From assembly GCF_009696615.1 (NCBI RefSeq), contig NZ_VULO01000008.1:1-64000 (forward strand): a stretch of 64,000 bases of DNA, given 5' to 3'. Of this stretch, positions 19,698 to 27,983 are shown in pieces. The position numbers and the translations under genes are program-made. This DNA is from Scrofimicrobium canadense (GTDB lineage Bacteria; Actinomycetota; Actinomycetes; Actinomycetales; Actinomycetaceae). Position 1 is the stretch's first letter. Each line of letters opens with the position of its first letter. The notes beneath the pieces were generated by a model, which worked only from the letters and a program-made list of their open reading frames with translations, made no database searches and had not been told where the DNA came from.

Positions 19698-20300
19698 TTA
19701 GTCTTCCTTTCCTACAGACGAGGCCTTCTCAACTACATGGTCAACAAACCCGTATTCCAAGGCTTCTTCGGCTGTGAACCACTTGTCGCGGTCGAAATCT
19801 CTGTTGATTTGCTCGACAGATTTCCCAGTCCTGTCAGCAATAATCTGTGCAAGCTCTCTCTTCATGGACAAGATGAGCTCTGCGTTGATACGAATATCGG
19901 TTGCCGAGCCCCCCGCACCGCCAGAAGGCTGGTGCATGAGTACGCGGGTATGAGGGGTAATGTAACGCTTTCCCGGAGTACCCGCAGTGAGAAGAAACTG
20001 CCCCATCGAAGCAGCCATTCCCATTCCCACGGTGACAATATCGGGACTGACCCACTGCATGGTGTCATAAATAGCCATGCCCGCGGTTACTGAGCCGCCG
20101 GGGCTATTGATGTAGAGGAAGATGTCCTCATCGGGATTTTCTGCGGCTAGGAGGAGCAGCTGCGCACAGACCGTATTGGCACTCTCGTCTGTAACCTCAC
20201 TGCCTAACCAGACAATGCGTTCCTTGAGAAGTTTTTGGTATACGTTGTCGCCCAAGCCCAATGGACTCTGGCTTTGCTCACCAACGGGGAGAGTAGACAT
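19698..20300 (-). CDS. clpP1: ATP-dependent Clp protease proteolytic subunit 1
   Basis: First ClpP paralogue of the pair. The catalytic triad is intact: Ser98 in [11 protein letters not shown], His in LMHQPSGG, and Asp in [10 protein letters not shown]. The ATG at 20300 follows AAAGGA and is preferred to the TTG three bases earlier. Length is 200 aa. It heads the clpP1-clpP2-clpX operon, and a ClgR-like box lies 66 bp upstream. Confidence 0.95.
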   Translation of the reverse strand: MSTLPVGEQSQSPLGLGDNVYQKLLKERIVWLGSEVTDESANTVCAQLLLLAAENPDEDIFLYINSPGGSVTAGMAIYDTMQWVSPDIVTVGMGMAASMGQFLLTAGTPGKRYITPHTRVLMHQPSGGAGGSATDIRINAELILSMKRELAQIIADRTGKSVEQINRDFDRDKWFTAEEALEYGFVDHVVEKASSVGKED

Positions 20301-20365
20301 CAACGGTTTCCTTTCATCGCTCTAACTCAAAGGTAGCGTGCTCCGACGATCGCGGCTTGTCTTTT

Positions 20366-20376
20366 CGCTGACGGCG
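20366..20376 (-). promoter_or_regulatory. Candidate ClgR operator upstream of clpP1P2X
   Basis: CGCTGACGGCG matches every fixed position of the ClgR core CGCYNANRGCG known from Corynebacterium and related actinobacteria. ClgR activates clpP1P2 there under protein stress. The site is 66-76 bp upstream of the clpP1 start, a suitable place for an activator. Confidence 0.65.
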
Positions 20377-20388
20377 CATGCCAATCTC

Positions 20389-20432
20389 GTTGTCATATAT
20401 GACAACTGCCGGGGCTTCACAGGCCCCGGCAG
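20389..20432. terminator. 18-bp palindrome joined to a strong GC hairpin
   Basis: GTTGTCATATATGACAAC (20389-20406) is a perfect palindrome. It is followed directly by a 10-bp perfect stem, CTGCCGGGGC / GCCCCGGCAG (20406-20415 and 20423-20432). The hairpin lies 28 bp after the tig stop on the opposite side from clpP1, so it probably ends tig transcripts. No T-run follows. The AT-centred palindrome could be an operator for clpP1 or an extension of the hairpin. Confidence 0.55.
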
Positions 20433-20459
20433 CTACCATGTACGCCACAGTGGAGACGA

Positions 20460-21761
20460 CTATTCTCCTTCGGGGTCCGTCACGACCTCAACGTCTTCTG
20501 CAGGGTCACGCGTGAACTCACTGATGTCAACCTCTTCACCATTGGTATCAACAACTTTAGTGTTGCGTAGTACCGATACAAGAGCCTTTGTACGTGCTAG
20601 TTCGCCCATCATTCCCTGGATCTGGTTCTGATCAGAGAAGAGCTGATTCGGGTCTATACCGAAAGTTTGCGAGGTATGCAGCATGAAGTCAATCAGTTCT
20701 TGCTGAGCGATCTTCACCTCTTGCTTTGCCGCCAAAGTATCGAGGAAAATCTGCTGACGGATTTCACCTTCGATCTTTTCGCGCAATTCTTTACGCTCTT
20801 CATCAGTGGTGTTCTCATCGACTCTCTCATCAACTTCTGCAGCGACAGGAGCCTCCGGTAAAAGAATCTCTGTTTCAGCAATCAGCTTTTCAAGAAGTGC
20901 GTTGCGAGCCGCAAGCGCCTGATCGGACTTTGTGCGAGTAGCAACCTGTTTCTTGAGGTCTTCAGTAAGTTCCTCAATGGTGTCGAATTCCGAGACCATT
21001 TGGACGAAATCTTCGTCGACCTCCGGTAGTTCACGTTCTTTGACAGACAGTACCTTGGCGGTAACATCTCCGTCTTCACCCGCGTACTCGCCGCCCTTGA
21101 TAGGGGCTACGAAAACGACCTCGTCCCCTGCTGACTTTCCGCGCAGCGCCTCATCCATTCCATCAAGCATGGTTCCTGAACCCAGCTCGTAAGAAACGTC
21201 TGACAGAGAGTCGATGTTTTTTCCATTCACGTCGACGCTGAGATCGAGTGACAGGTAGTCCCCGTCTTCCGCAGGACGCTCAAGTGTCTTGAGCGTTGCA
21301 AAACGTCCACGCAACTGATCGAGTTCTTCCTGGATGGCTTCGTCGGATACCTCAGTGGCTTCAACCTCGACCGTAATGTCTTCCAAGGAAGGCAACTCGA
21401 AGGCAGGAACTACGTCAACTTCCGCAGTGAACTTCAGCACACCGCCCGGTTCTCCCTCCGTGGCAGGAACCTCAACCACGTCAATCTGGGGCTGAGCCAT
21501 GGGACGGAGTTCATTTTCTTGCAATGCGTCGCCGTAGTATCCGGGCAGAGATTCATTCACAACCTGTTCGATGACAGCACCCCGGCCAAACCGCTGGTCG
21601 ATGATACGGGGAGGAACTTTGCCTTTACGGAAACCAGGAATCTCAACTTGACCAGCAATATCTTTGTATGCTGCATCCATGTGAGGTTTTAGTTCGTCAT
21701 AGTCAACCTCGACGGTGAGCTTTGCCCGAGTGGGCTCCACGGTCTCAACTGTGCTCTTCAA
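20460..21761 (-). CDS. tig: Trigger factor, ribosome-associated chaperone
   Basis: Trigger factor binds near the ribosome exit and protects nascent chains. The ribosome-binding signature is GFRKGKVPPRIIDQRFG (near residue 44). A PPIase (FKBP-like) domain occupies about 160-245, and a long helical C-terminal chaperone region ends in an acidic tail. Length (433 aa) is normal. The start is TTG (21761), preceded by GGAGAG. It lies upstream-adjacent to the clp operon, a common arrangement. Confidence 0.94.
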   Translation of the reverse strand: MKSTVETVEPTRAKLTVEVDYDELKPHMDAAYKDIAGQVEIPGFRKGKVPPRIIDQRFGRGAVIEQVVNESLPGYYGDALQENELRPMAQPQIDVVEVPATEGEPGGVLKFTAEVDVVPAFELPSLEDITVEVEATEVSDEAIQEELDQLRGRFATLKTLERPAEDGDYLSLDLSVDVNGKNIDSLSDVSYELGSGTMLDGMDEALRGKSAGDEVVFVAPIKGGEYAGEDGDVTAKVLSVKERELPEVDEDFVQMVSEFDTIEELTEDLKKQVATRTKSDQALAARNALLEKLIAETEILLPEAPVAAEVDERVDENTTDEERKELREKIEGEIRQQIFLDTLAAKQEVKIAQQELIDFMLHTSQTFGIDPNQLFSDQNQIQGMMGELARTKALVSVLRNTKVVDTNGEEVDISEFTRDPAEDVEVVTDPEGE

Positions 21762-21854
21762 AATTCACTCTCCACGTTTCTTAGCCCACGCCCTGCGGGC
21801 ACCCCGCCTAATCTTAGTGCAGCAAAGCGTCTCAGCCTAGCTGGCGTCAATACT

Positions 21855-23117
21855 CTAGAACCAGGAATCAAAGCGCGCTAACCCTTGGGGTGAGAAGAGC
21901 GCATCCAGTTTCTGCAATGAAAGGTCCGCGTCGCTATCCATAAGCCCCACTGCAGCAAGGGTACTGGGGGCTGTTGACCCGAATGCCAATGCTGCTAATG
22001 CCTGTACCGATACTTTGACACCGCCCTTCGCCTCAGTCACAGTCCCAATCCCATCACATACCTCAAGCTGGAAATCGCCACTGGCATACCCCATCGGGTC
22101 GTCAATAGATAAACGGAATACTCCGTCTGTGCCATACGGACGATTTTCGAGGATGTGGGCGTCGAGGACGCGTGCCCAGAGCGCATCTGACTGGCTCTCG
22201 ACTCTGATTACACGTCGATCCACTAACGCTTCTGGAAGCAGCCACTCCTTTGGCGCACCGTCCCACCGGATTTCATCAAGCCATTCGATGCTCCCCAAAA
22301 ATGCCCATAATGCTATTTCAGCAACCGGTGTAAGCGTGATGAAATCCTTGATTGCAAGTTTCGTCTCATCTGCAATCGAGTAGACGACGTAGCCGTCAAT
22401 AGCTCCCTGCTCATCGCAGTGAATGGCCCCACGATATTTCGGATCAGGTTTTCCCGCATCATCTAAGTACTTCGCCAACCCATAGAATCCTTCGAAGCGA
22501 CTCACAGATCCTCTAGTGATCTTGTGAAATGCCTCAAAAATGGTTGGCATCTGTGGGAAGAGCCATTCCATTGACACCATATGTACGTTCTCGGTACTCC
22601 CGTCCCGCAAAGCAAACCTGGGATATGGGTGGATTTTTACGGTCGACACTTCGACAACATTTTTGAATCCGAAACGGCCATATAAAGCAGCAGACGACGC
22701 AGTCAAGAGTGCAACTCGGTAGCCTTCGTCAGCTACACGATCGAGATTGTCGGTCATCATGGCACGCAATATGCCCTGTCGCTTAGATGTGGGACGCACG
22801 GACACCGCGGTAATTTCTGCTGCTCGAATCGGCGTGGTTCCAAGATTAACTGTTCCTTCGAACGTGACAAAAGTCCCCTCAGGTGCAGCTGTCATCTTCG
22901 GATCAGGGTTCGTAGAGCCGTCAGTAAATACCTCCGTCACATCCGCATTGTTATCTACCATGAGTCCCACGGTGCGCGAGAGCTCCACGTCACTTATCTC
23001 ACCACCGTTGAAGCCCATCTCCACAGTGCGGGCAAATCTTTCGAGGCGAGGCTCATTCTTTTCAGGTTTTAGATGCTCGATTCGCATCGCACTATTGTAC
23101 TGATTCTTGGTACACAT
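21855..23117 (-). CDS. Eis-like GNAT N-acetyltransferase
   Basis: The protein resembles the Eis family (enhanced intracellular survival), hexameric acetyltransferases that modify amines such as aminoglycosides. The first GNAT domain has VSVRPTSKRQGILRAMM, an acetyl-CoA site of the R/Q-x-x-G-x-G/A type, and LTASSAALYGRFGF. A second, degenerate GNAT domain and a SCP2-like C-terminal domain ending in the motif ARFDSWF follow. The free C-terminal carboxylate is catalytic in this family. Start 23117 (ATG) is chosen because GAGG lies 8 nt upstream; the ATG at 23087 has no such site. Length is 420 aa. Confidence 0.82.
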   Translation of the reverse strand: MCTKNQYNSAMRIEHLKPEKNEPRLERFARTVEMGFNGGEISDVELSRTVGLMVDNNADVTEVFTDGSTNPDPKMTAAPEGTFVTFEGTVNLGTTPIRAAEITAVSVRPTSKRQGILRAMMTDNLDRVADEGYRVALLTASSAALYGRFGFKNVVEVSTVKIHPYPRFALRDGSTENVHMVSMEWLFPQMPTIFEAFHKITRGSVSRFEGFYGLAKYLDDAGKPDPKYRGAIHCDEQGAIDGYVVYSIADETKLAIKDFITLTPVAEIALWAFLGSIEWLDEIRWDGAPKEWLLPEALVDRRVIRVESQSDALWARVLDAHILENRPYGTDGVFRLSIDDPMGYASGDFQLEVCDGIGTVTEAKGGVKVSVQALAALAFGSTAPSTLAAVGLMDSDADLSLQKLDALFSPQGLARFDSWF

Positions 23118-23227
23118 TTTGCTACCTCAGTGCATCCGTTATCATGCTGACATACCTACCGGTAAGTGAGCCCGAAACTCATGTCTATGCTGGAAGCCCA
23201 TGTAATCTAGCACAAGAAGGAGCGTTC

Positions 23228-23947
23228 ATGGAGCAAAACAATAATGCAGCACGTTTCCCGTACGGTAGTCAACCGAAGCCTTCACCGCCCCCACCGCCCA
23301 TGGCATATCCTCATTCCCCCAATATGCCAGGTGACTTTCAAGCGCCAGCACCATCCTCCATCCACAATGGTTCACGGCGCCCCCATCCAACGTGGGTATG
23401 GGTTGTGCTTGGGCTTAGCATCGCCATGTTCCTTGCTGGGGCAGCAATGATGGCCCACGGGCAACGCCTTATCCGGGATGCTGAAAATCTTGTGACGTCT
23501 ACTTCTCCTTTGAGTTCATCAACAAATTCCTGGACCCCTCCAAGTGATATAGACGTTGAGAAGTCTCAACTCTCTTTCGGGGACACCGCCGTCTGGGATG
23601 ACAACTTGGAAGTCACGATCTCTGCTCCAAAAAGCTTCGAACTCGACGAATTTGATCAAGAGTATTATGGCAAGACCGGATACACACCACTCGAGGTCAA
23701 GGTCGAGGTTTCCAACAACACGGGAAATACAGTTGAAACTGTGATGTTTATGACTGACATGCTATCGGGAGGTGAGCAGTCAGAGCGCCTCCACCAGTGT
23801 GCCGAGGGATATTCCTCCATGCCAAATCTTCCTCTTTCAGATGGAAAAACATTGGCATATACGGCCTGTTTTATGGCCAAAGATGCCTCGGACCTGGAAG
23901 TAATTTGGAGCGGCGAATACGGTCGAGCTTCCGTTAGCTTTCAGTAG
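23228..23947 (+). CDS. Proline-rich membrane-anchored hypothetical protein
   Basis: The 239-aa product has a Pro/Ser-rich cytoplasmic N-terminus (about 60 residues), one membrane segment (about residues 62-82), and an extracytoplasmic domain. That domain has a beta-rich pattern like DUF4352/telomere-binding-protein-like secreted domains (VEVSNNTGNTVETVMFMTDM). ATG 23228 follows AAGGAG, so the upstream frame from 23144 is not used. The gene is divergent from eis and precedes the tRNA gene. Function is unknown. Confidence 0.6.
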   Translation: MEQNNNAARFPYGSQPKPSPPPPPMAYPHSPNMPGDFQAPAPSSIHNGSRRPHPTWVWVVLGLSIAMFLAGAAMMAHGQRLIRDAENLVTSTSPLSSSTNSWTPPSDIDVEKSQLSFGDTAVWDDNLEVTISAPKSFELDEFDQEYYGKTGYTPLEVKVEVSNNTGNTVETVMFMTDMLSGGEQSERLHQCAEGYSSMPNLPLSDGKTLAYTACFMAKDASDLEVIWSGEYGRASVSFQ

Positions 23948-24035
23948 CCACACTTAAATGAAGAGTTCGAATTCCGAACATCTCAGTTTCACCATTTTGG
24001 ATTTTGACGCTATTATTGACGAGTCCAAAAGACAC

Positions 24036-24106
24036 GCGGGCGTAGCTCAATGGTAGAGCCCTAGCCTTCCAAGCTAGTCATGCGGGTTCGATTCCCGTCG
24101 CCCGCT
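24036..24106 (+). tRNA. tRNA-Gly (anticodon TCC)
   Basis: The full cloverleaf can be drawn: acceptor GCGGGCG / CGCCCGC, D arm GCTC / GAGC, anticodon stem CTAGC / GCTAG with loop CTTCCAA (anticodon TCC), and T arm with TTCGATT. CCA is encoded at 24107-24109. An inverted repeat with a T-rich tail follows. Confidence 0.96.
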
Positions 24107-24116
24107 CCACGCGCTC

Positions 24117-24150
24117 TGCAGAACACAGGATGTTATGTTCTGCATTTTGT
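24117..24150 (+). terminator. Intrinsic terminator of tRNA-Gly
   Basis: TGCAGAACA and TGTTCTGCA form a perfect 9-bp stem with a 10-nt loop, followed by TTTTGTT. It starts 8 bp after the tRNA CCA end. The next 235 bases, to the IS element, hold no gene that I can support. Confidence 0.8.
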
Positions 24151-24384
24151 TCTCACTTCCCAGCGCACTGAGCGATGAAACCGGCTCTTCGGATTCTGGT
24201 GAGGCGGTTGGACCTCCCCTATTCCCAAGTACGGGGCCATAGAACCGTACATACGGTGTATACCGCCCCAGCACCAACTACGTCGCCCAGGATGCTGCAC
24301 GAGCTCAGGTTGGGACATGGTCTTTGTAAAAAACGCACGTGTAGCCGATAGACCTCAGCATCGGTGCCCGGAACGTACCCTCGG

Positions 24385-26021
24385 TGAATTCTAGGGGTCG
24401 TTGCAACGGGTTTGCTTATGTGGCTTCTAGTAAAGCAGAGAATCGTTCGGCTGGGGTGTCCCAGTCCAAGGATTTTCGGGGGCGAGTGTTAAGTTCTTCG
24501 GCGATCAAGGCGAGTTGGTCTGGTGTGAACTGGCGAAGATCTTCGCCTTAGGGGAGGTATTGACGTAAGAGGCCATTGGTGTTCTCGTTCGTGCCGCGTT
24601 GCCAGGGCGAAGCAGGGTCGCAGAAGTACACATCAATGTTGGTGCAGACAGTGAAAGCCTTATGTTCTGCCATTTCCGCGCCTTGATCCCATATCAAAGT
24701 GCGGCGCAACTGTTGTGGTAGGGGCTCTAAGCTGCGGACAAGGCTCTCACGCACCGACTGGGCGCCGTGATCATCTGGTAAGTGACCCAGCACGACGTAT
24801 CTAGTATTGCGTTCGACCAAGGTCGCCACAGCTGAACGATTCTGGGTGCCGGTAATCAGATCACCTTCCCAATGTCCTGACAGCACCCGATCATCAACCT
24901 CACTGGGACGCTGGGCAATTGGGGTCATTTCATCAACAAATCTAGCAGTTCGTTTTGCTGCATTCTTGCGTGCTTTTCGTCCGCTTCGACCTCGGCGCAG
25001 TGGGGCGGTAAGCTCGCGTTTCAACTCACCCTTAGCATGGACGTAGATCGCTTGATAAATGGTTTCTGGGCACACTCTCATCTCCTCACTATCGGGATGA
25101 TCCTTGCGCAGCCGATGAGCTATCTGCTCTGGCGACCACCGTTTCTTAAGCTTAGCCCTGACGTAGTCTTGCAACGGGCCCGGAACCGCAAGTTTGGCTG
25201 TTTTTGGTCGAAACCGACGCTTGACCGAAAACCGATGCGCCGTGTAAGGCAAGTACTCTCCCTTACTGGTCGCGTTACGACGCAGTTCCCGACTAATAGT
25301 TGAAGCCGGCCGCCCCAGAAACGAAGCAATCTTACGGATCGAGAGTCCCTGGACTTGAAGATCCTTGATGTGTTCTCGCTCAATCAAGCTCAAATACCGC
25401 GAATCAATAACTTGCTCGACCCTCTCTAGAGCAATGTGTTCGCCCTGGGCCCACGTGGTTCTTGGTCTTCTCACATTAGCCAGTATCTCGTCTTGGTTAT
25501 AAACAACGACTCGACCATCAGGATAGATTCGCCCTTTCGCAAACGAGTGGATCCCACGATCCCAATCCGAGGCCTGATGAGCCTCGATATCTAACCGACG
25601 TGCAGCCTCAACACGCCCTACGCCTTGCTGGCGCAACCGGAAGAACTCCTTCTTCCTCTCATTTGCATCATCGCTAGTGAAAATGCCAGCGCGATGCGCC
25701 CACGAGTACGCAGTCACTCGATTAATCCCCAGCTCCCGCGCAACCTGCGAGACGTTTCTCACTTCCCCGACCTGCTGTAGAAATGCTTCCCTTTTCCTCT
25801 GTCGTGTACTTTCTCGGGGAGCCCCGCGATGTCGAAAGGCCCGCCTGTTTAACCCACCGTTAACCCGCGTTGGGAGAGACCCCCGGCAACGACCGCAGCG
25901 GCGCGAACCGTAGATCCGCGCTCAACCGCCGCTAAAACCGCCTGCTTCTGCTCATCACTGTACTTCCGTTCAGCCACCACAACTCCTGAATCCTCAGTGT
26001 TGCAACCACCAATAGAATCCA
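24385..26021 (-). mobile_element. IS30-family insertion sequence with 23-bp imperfect inverted ends
   Basis: The ends 24385-24407 and 25999-26021 are inverted repeats matching at about 19 of 23 positions, sharing ATTCTA and GTTGCAAC. They enclose a single IS30-type transposase gene on the minus strand. The upper end cuts the orfB of a neighbouring IS3-type element right after the codons for VRTTW. No convincing target duplication flanks the ends, and the rest of orfB is not found on the other side. The insertion was therefore probably followed by an adjacent deletion. Length is 1.64 kb. Confidence 0.8.
24416..25762 (-). pseudogene. IS30-type transposase, interrupted by a nonsense codon and a frameshift
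   Basis: The DDE transposase is recognisable from VSQVARELGINRVTAYSWA (helix-turn-helix), IREREH-like and SISREL-like helices, and the catalytic Asp in HWEGDLITG. The second Asp (LIWDQGAEM) and the Glu (GTNENTNGLLRQYLP) follow. A TAA at 24548-24550 replaces the Lys codon of the LPKG motif, and the same frame continues for 43 more normal residues to the true stop at 24416. A further N-terminal piece with a helix-turn-helix look (AERKYSDEQKQAVLAAVERG, about 25900-25985) is in another frame and ends at a stop near 25849. All three catalytic residues precede the nonsense codon, but activity is doubtful. Confidence 0.8.
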
Positions 26022-26456
26022 AGTGGTCCGCACGTACGTTATGTCCGCTACCCACAGTCGGTTAGGGCCGACAGCGGTGAAGTCCCGGTCCACCAGGTCA
26101 GGGCGAGTGTCCACTGCTTTAGACCGGCAGGTGGTGATGGGTTTACGGCCCCGACGGATCCCACACAAGCCCGCTTTGCGCATGAGCCTGCCGGTTTGTT
26201 CCCGGCCAATGTCCCAACCCTCACGGCGCATCGCATGCCACATCTTGCGTTTGCCGTACACCCCATAGTTGCGAGCATGAACCTCACGCAACACGGGTAT
26301 CAACTCGCTGTCGCGCACTTCCCGGTCACACACAGGACGCGTTTTCGCGGCCCGGTAACCCCTAGAAGTGATGAACCCGCCCTCTGTTGCACACAGGGTG
26401 CGGCAGACCGGCCAGGCCCCGAAACGATCCCTATACAGGTCGATGTACGCGATCAT
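26022..26456 (-). pseudogene. IS3-type transposase OrfB, 3'-truncated
   Basis: OrfB (integrase core) begins MIAYIDLYRDRFGAWPVCRTL, with the HTH_21 segment NYGVYGKRKMWHAMRREGW. The first catalytic Asp is in LWVADITYV. The match stops at VRTTW, where the IS30 end begins, so the other two DDE residues and about 150 residues are lost. The open frame reads on to 25932 in IS30 sequence. The start overlaps the orfA stop as ATGA; a minus-one frameshift normally fuses OrfA and OrfB in this family. Confidence 0.85.
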
Positions 26457-26773
26457 CTCGCCCGGGGGCGGTCGAGCTCGGCTGCAAAAAACGCTGACGC
26501 TGTCTTCAAGATTTCGTTAGCTCTTCTCAGTTCAGCGTTTTCCCGCTTCAACCTGCGGATCTCAGCGGACTCCTCAGTGGAAACACCAGGGCGTTTTCCC
26601 TCATCCACCAGTGCCTGGTTCACCCACCTACGCAGCGTTTCCCTGGCCACCCCCAACCGTGGAGCGACCTCCCGGATCACCGCCGACCGGGTTTCCGCAT
26701 CATCATCGTTCAATCGATCCAGAACCATGCGCACCGCGCGATCCTTGAACGACTGCTCATACTTCACTGCCAT
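26453..26773 (-). CDS. IS3-type transposase OrfA (helix-turn-helix subunit)
   Basis: The 106-aa protein has the HTH_Tnp_1 domain (MAVKYEQSFKDRAVRMVLDR, then APRLGVARETLRRWVNQ). A leucine-zipper-like stretch follows (AEIRRLKRENAELRRANEILK), ending in SAFFAAELDRP. Length and layout are normal for IS51-group OrfA. It is intact, but its partner OrfB is truncated, so the element cannot move by itself. Confidence 0.9.
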   Translation of the reverse strand: MAVKYEQSFKDRAVRMVLDRLNDDDAETRSAVIREVAPRLGVARETLRRWVNQALVDEGKRPGVSTEESAEIRRLKRENAELRRANEILKTASAFFAAELDRPRAR

Positions 26774-26806
26774 GAATCCATCCTCTCAAAAAGGACGGAA
26801 CCAAAC

Positions 26807-26997
26807 CCAGACCACTTCACATCAGGCCCATCCAAAACGAACTCGTTACGAGCCGCAAACCCCTTTAGCTCGTTAATGCGCTCATTCAACAAGCCCATCC
26901 GCAACCGAAACAGAGCCCGCGCCTGGCGTCCACTCACCTCCCCCACACGCGCCAGATCGCGAGGCGCGAAAACCTCGAACCCATCCCAATCAACCAT
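26807..26997 (-). pseudogene. Putative immunity gene cut by the IS3 element
   Basis: About 64 codons remain, starting MVDWDGFEVFAPRDLARVGE and reading to about KWSG. The frame then runs into IS3 end sequence and stops at 26764. The start ATG overlaps the stop of the upstream toxin-tip fragment as TAATG, the tight toxin-immunity spacing of polymorphic toxin loci. It is therefore inferred to be the cognate immunity gene of the REase-like tip, now disabled. I do not recognise the family. Confidence 0.55.
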
Positions 26998-27212
26998 TAC
27001 AGCACCCCCGCACCTGACACCTCAATCACTCCGATTCCTCGGCGATCCAAATACTCACGTAAGGGACCAGTCGGCCCCACTTTTCCTGTCACAGGACTTC
27101 GATAGAACATCCAATCTATTTTCTTGACACGCCCATCGACGAGAGGTTCAAAATCTTTCTCAATTTGTCTCCTTGGTGAATGCCTTGCCCTACAGGCCAT
27201 CTTTGATGTCAT
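26997..27212 (-). pseudogene. Orphan toxin tip, restriction-endonuclease-like fold
   Basis: The useful part reads RRQIEKDFEPLVDGRVKKID followed by WMFYRSPVTGKVGPTGPLRE. I recognise this as the C-terminal core of REase-fold toxin tips found on polymorphic toxins (an E/D-K arrangement with a following RSPVTG loop). No N-terminal secretion part or linker is attached. The open frame begins in the end of a small gene (27190-27381), so the tip lacks its own start. It is a displaced cassette. The family assignment is from memory of similar toxins and is moderate. Confidence 0.5.
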
Positions 27213-27381
27213 TCAGACCTCGGAAAAGTGCATCCTGAATCAACGTGGCATTATCCGGATAAGCAGAACTACGAGAACGCACAACATCCAAAAACTGCTT
27301 CAATACACCATCAACGATAATCGTCACCCCCTCAACCATCTCCCCCGTCCGCTCATTTTCAAACTGATCCACCATAACCGT
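27190..27381 (-). CDS. Small hypothetical protein in toxin-immunity array
   Basis: A 63-aa protein starting MTVMVDQFENERTGEMVEGV and ending FRGLNDIKDGL. It begins 7 bp after the stop of the 193-aa gene and ends inside the frame of the next toxin tip. The C-terminal half looks like two amphipathic helices. No family is recognised; it may be an immunity accessory protein or a remnant. A longer frame to 27438 overlaps the upstream gene and is not favoured. Confidence 0.4.
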   Translation of the reverse strand, partial: TVMVDQFENERTGEMVEGVTIIVDGVLKQFLDVVRSRSSAYPDNATLIQDALFRGLNDIKDGL

Positions 27382-27388
27382 CATAGAA

Positions 27389-27970
27389 CTATTCACACGA
27401 GACCTCCCACTCGTTATGCTCCAAACGGGCAAATACATTCACCCCACTATCCAGCACCCAGTAACGGTATTCCTCCGGTACCAAGTACAAGAAACTATGC
27501 CATTGAGACCTCCATCCTTCTGGCGCACAGCGCTCCCATGAGCCAGGCTCTGTATAGGAGGAATAAAACACTTTCTCATCAAAATTCACATAAAACGTAG
27601 GGCGCCACGCCCAGTACCACATTCCATCATCATTTTCATCCGTATGTTGTGGATGCCAAACTATGCTCAGCCATTCACGCAGTTCCGCCACTGATGCGCG
27701 GTCTCTAGCGATTCTCTCTAGAAATACAGGTGCCGACTTTGAATCCAGAATCACCATATCCTCGCGTGGCCCAAAAACAGAGCCCTTATTATGAAAATAC
27801 CCATCGCCAAAAAAACTGCGATACTGCTCAAGTTCCTGCTCATCCGCATCACGCCAAATACGTCGATAATCCAAGCACCAATAGTCCGGTGGAGTCACAT
27901 ACCAGCTAAACTCACCACCCAACACAGACGCAACGACAAACGCATCACTATAATCTGGTTCTAACTCCAT
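27389..27970 (-). CDS. Hypothetical Trp/Tyr-rich protein, putative immunity protein
   Basis: The 193-aa protein is acidic and unusually rich in Trp and Tyr (for example MWYWAWRPTFYVNF and EYRYWVLDSG). It has no signal peptide or membrane segment. It starts 14 bp after the stop of the TreTu-like toxin tip, so by position it is the immunity partner of that tip. Residues around WRSQWHSFL are encoded by a 28-bp sequence found again exactly at 28346-28373, next to the other side of the same tip. The family is not recognised. Confidence 0.5.
   Translation of the reverse strand: MELEPDYSDAFVVASVLGGEFSWYVTPPDYWCLDYRRIWRDADEQELEQYRSFFGDGYFHNKGSVFGPREDMVILDSKSAPVFLERIARDRASVAELREWLSIVWHPQHTDENDDGMWYWAWRPTFYVNFDEKVFYSSYTEPGSWERCAPEGWRSQWHSFLYLVPEEYRYWVLDSGVNVFARLEHNEWEVSCE
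27492..27519. repeat. 28-bp exact direct repeat, copy 1
   Basis: Identical to 28346-28373, starting AAACTATGCCATTGAGACC. This copy codes for part of the 193-aa putative immunity protein. The two copies bracket the TreTu-like toxin tip and are 854 bp apart, so recombination between them would delete the tip. Confidence 0.9.
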
Positions 27971-27983
27971 CTATCTATATGAC

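Larger units (their letters stand above)
26022..26806 (-). mobile_element. Truncated IS3-family (IS51-like) element
   Basis: The 5' end with orfA and about 145 codons of orfB remain; the 3' end is removed at the IS30 boundary (26021). The intact outer end begins near 26806, where the reading frame of a small gene (see 26807-26997) stops resembling its own protein. The sequence there reads GGTTCCGTCCTTTTTGAG on the minus strand. The element is nested: IS3 entered the toxin locus first, and IS30 later entered IS3. Confidence 0.7.

Noticed and set aside
24036-24106. tRNA-Gly as the attachment site of an integrated island covering 24-39 kb
   Set aside because: I saw no second copy of the tRNA 3' end at the far side and no integrase gene, so the tRNA is only a neighbour.
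24074-24277. Minus-strand ORF ending in GRRESNPHD
   Set aside because: It runs antisense through the tRNA gene; this ending is a well-known false ORF product of tRNA sequence.
26453-26500. Programmed frameshift heptamer between orfA and orfB
   Set aside because: A T-run is present near 26490 but its codon register does not fit the usual X-XXY-YYZ slip site, so no exact site is claimed.
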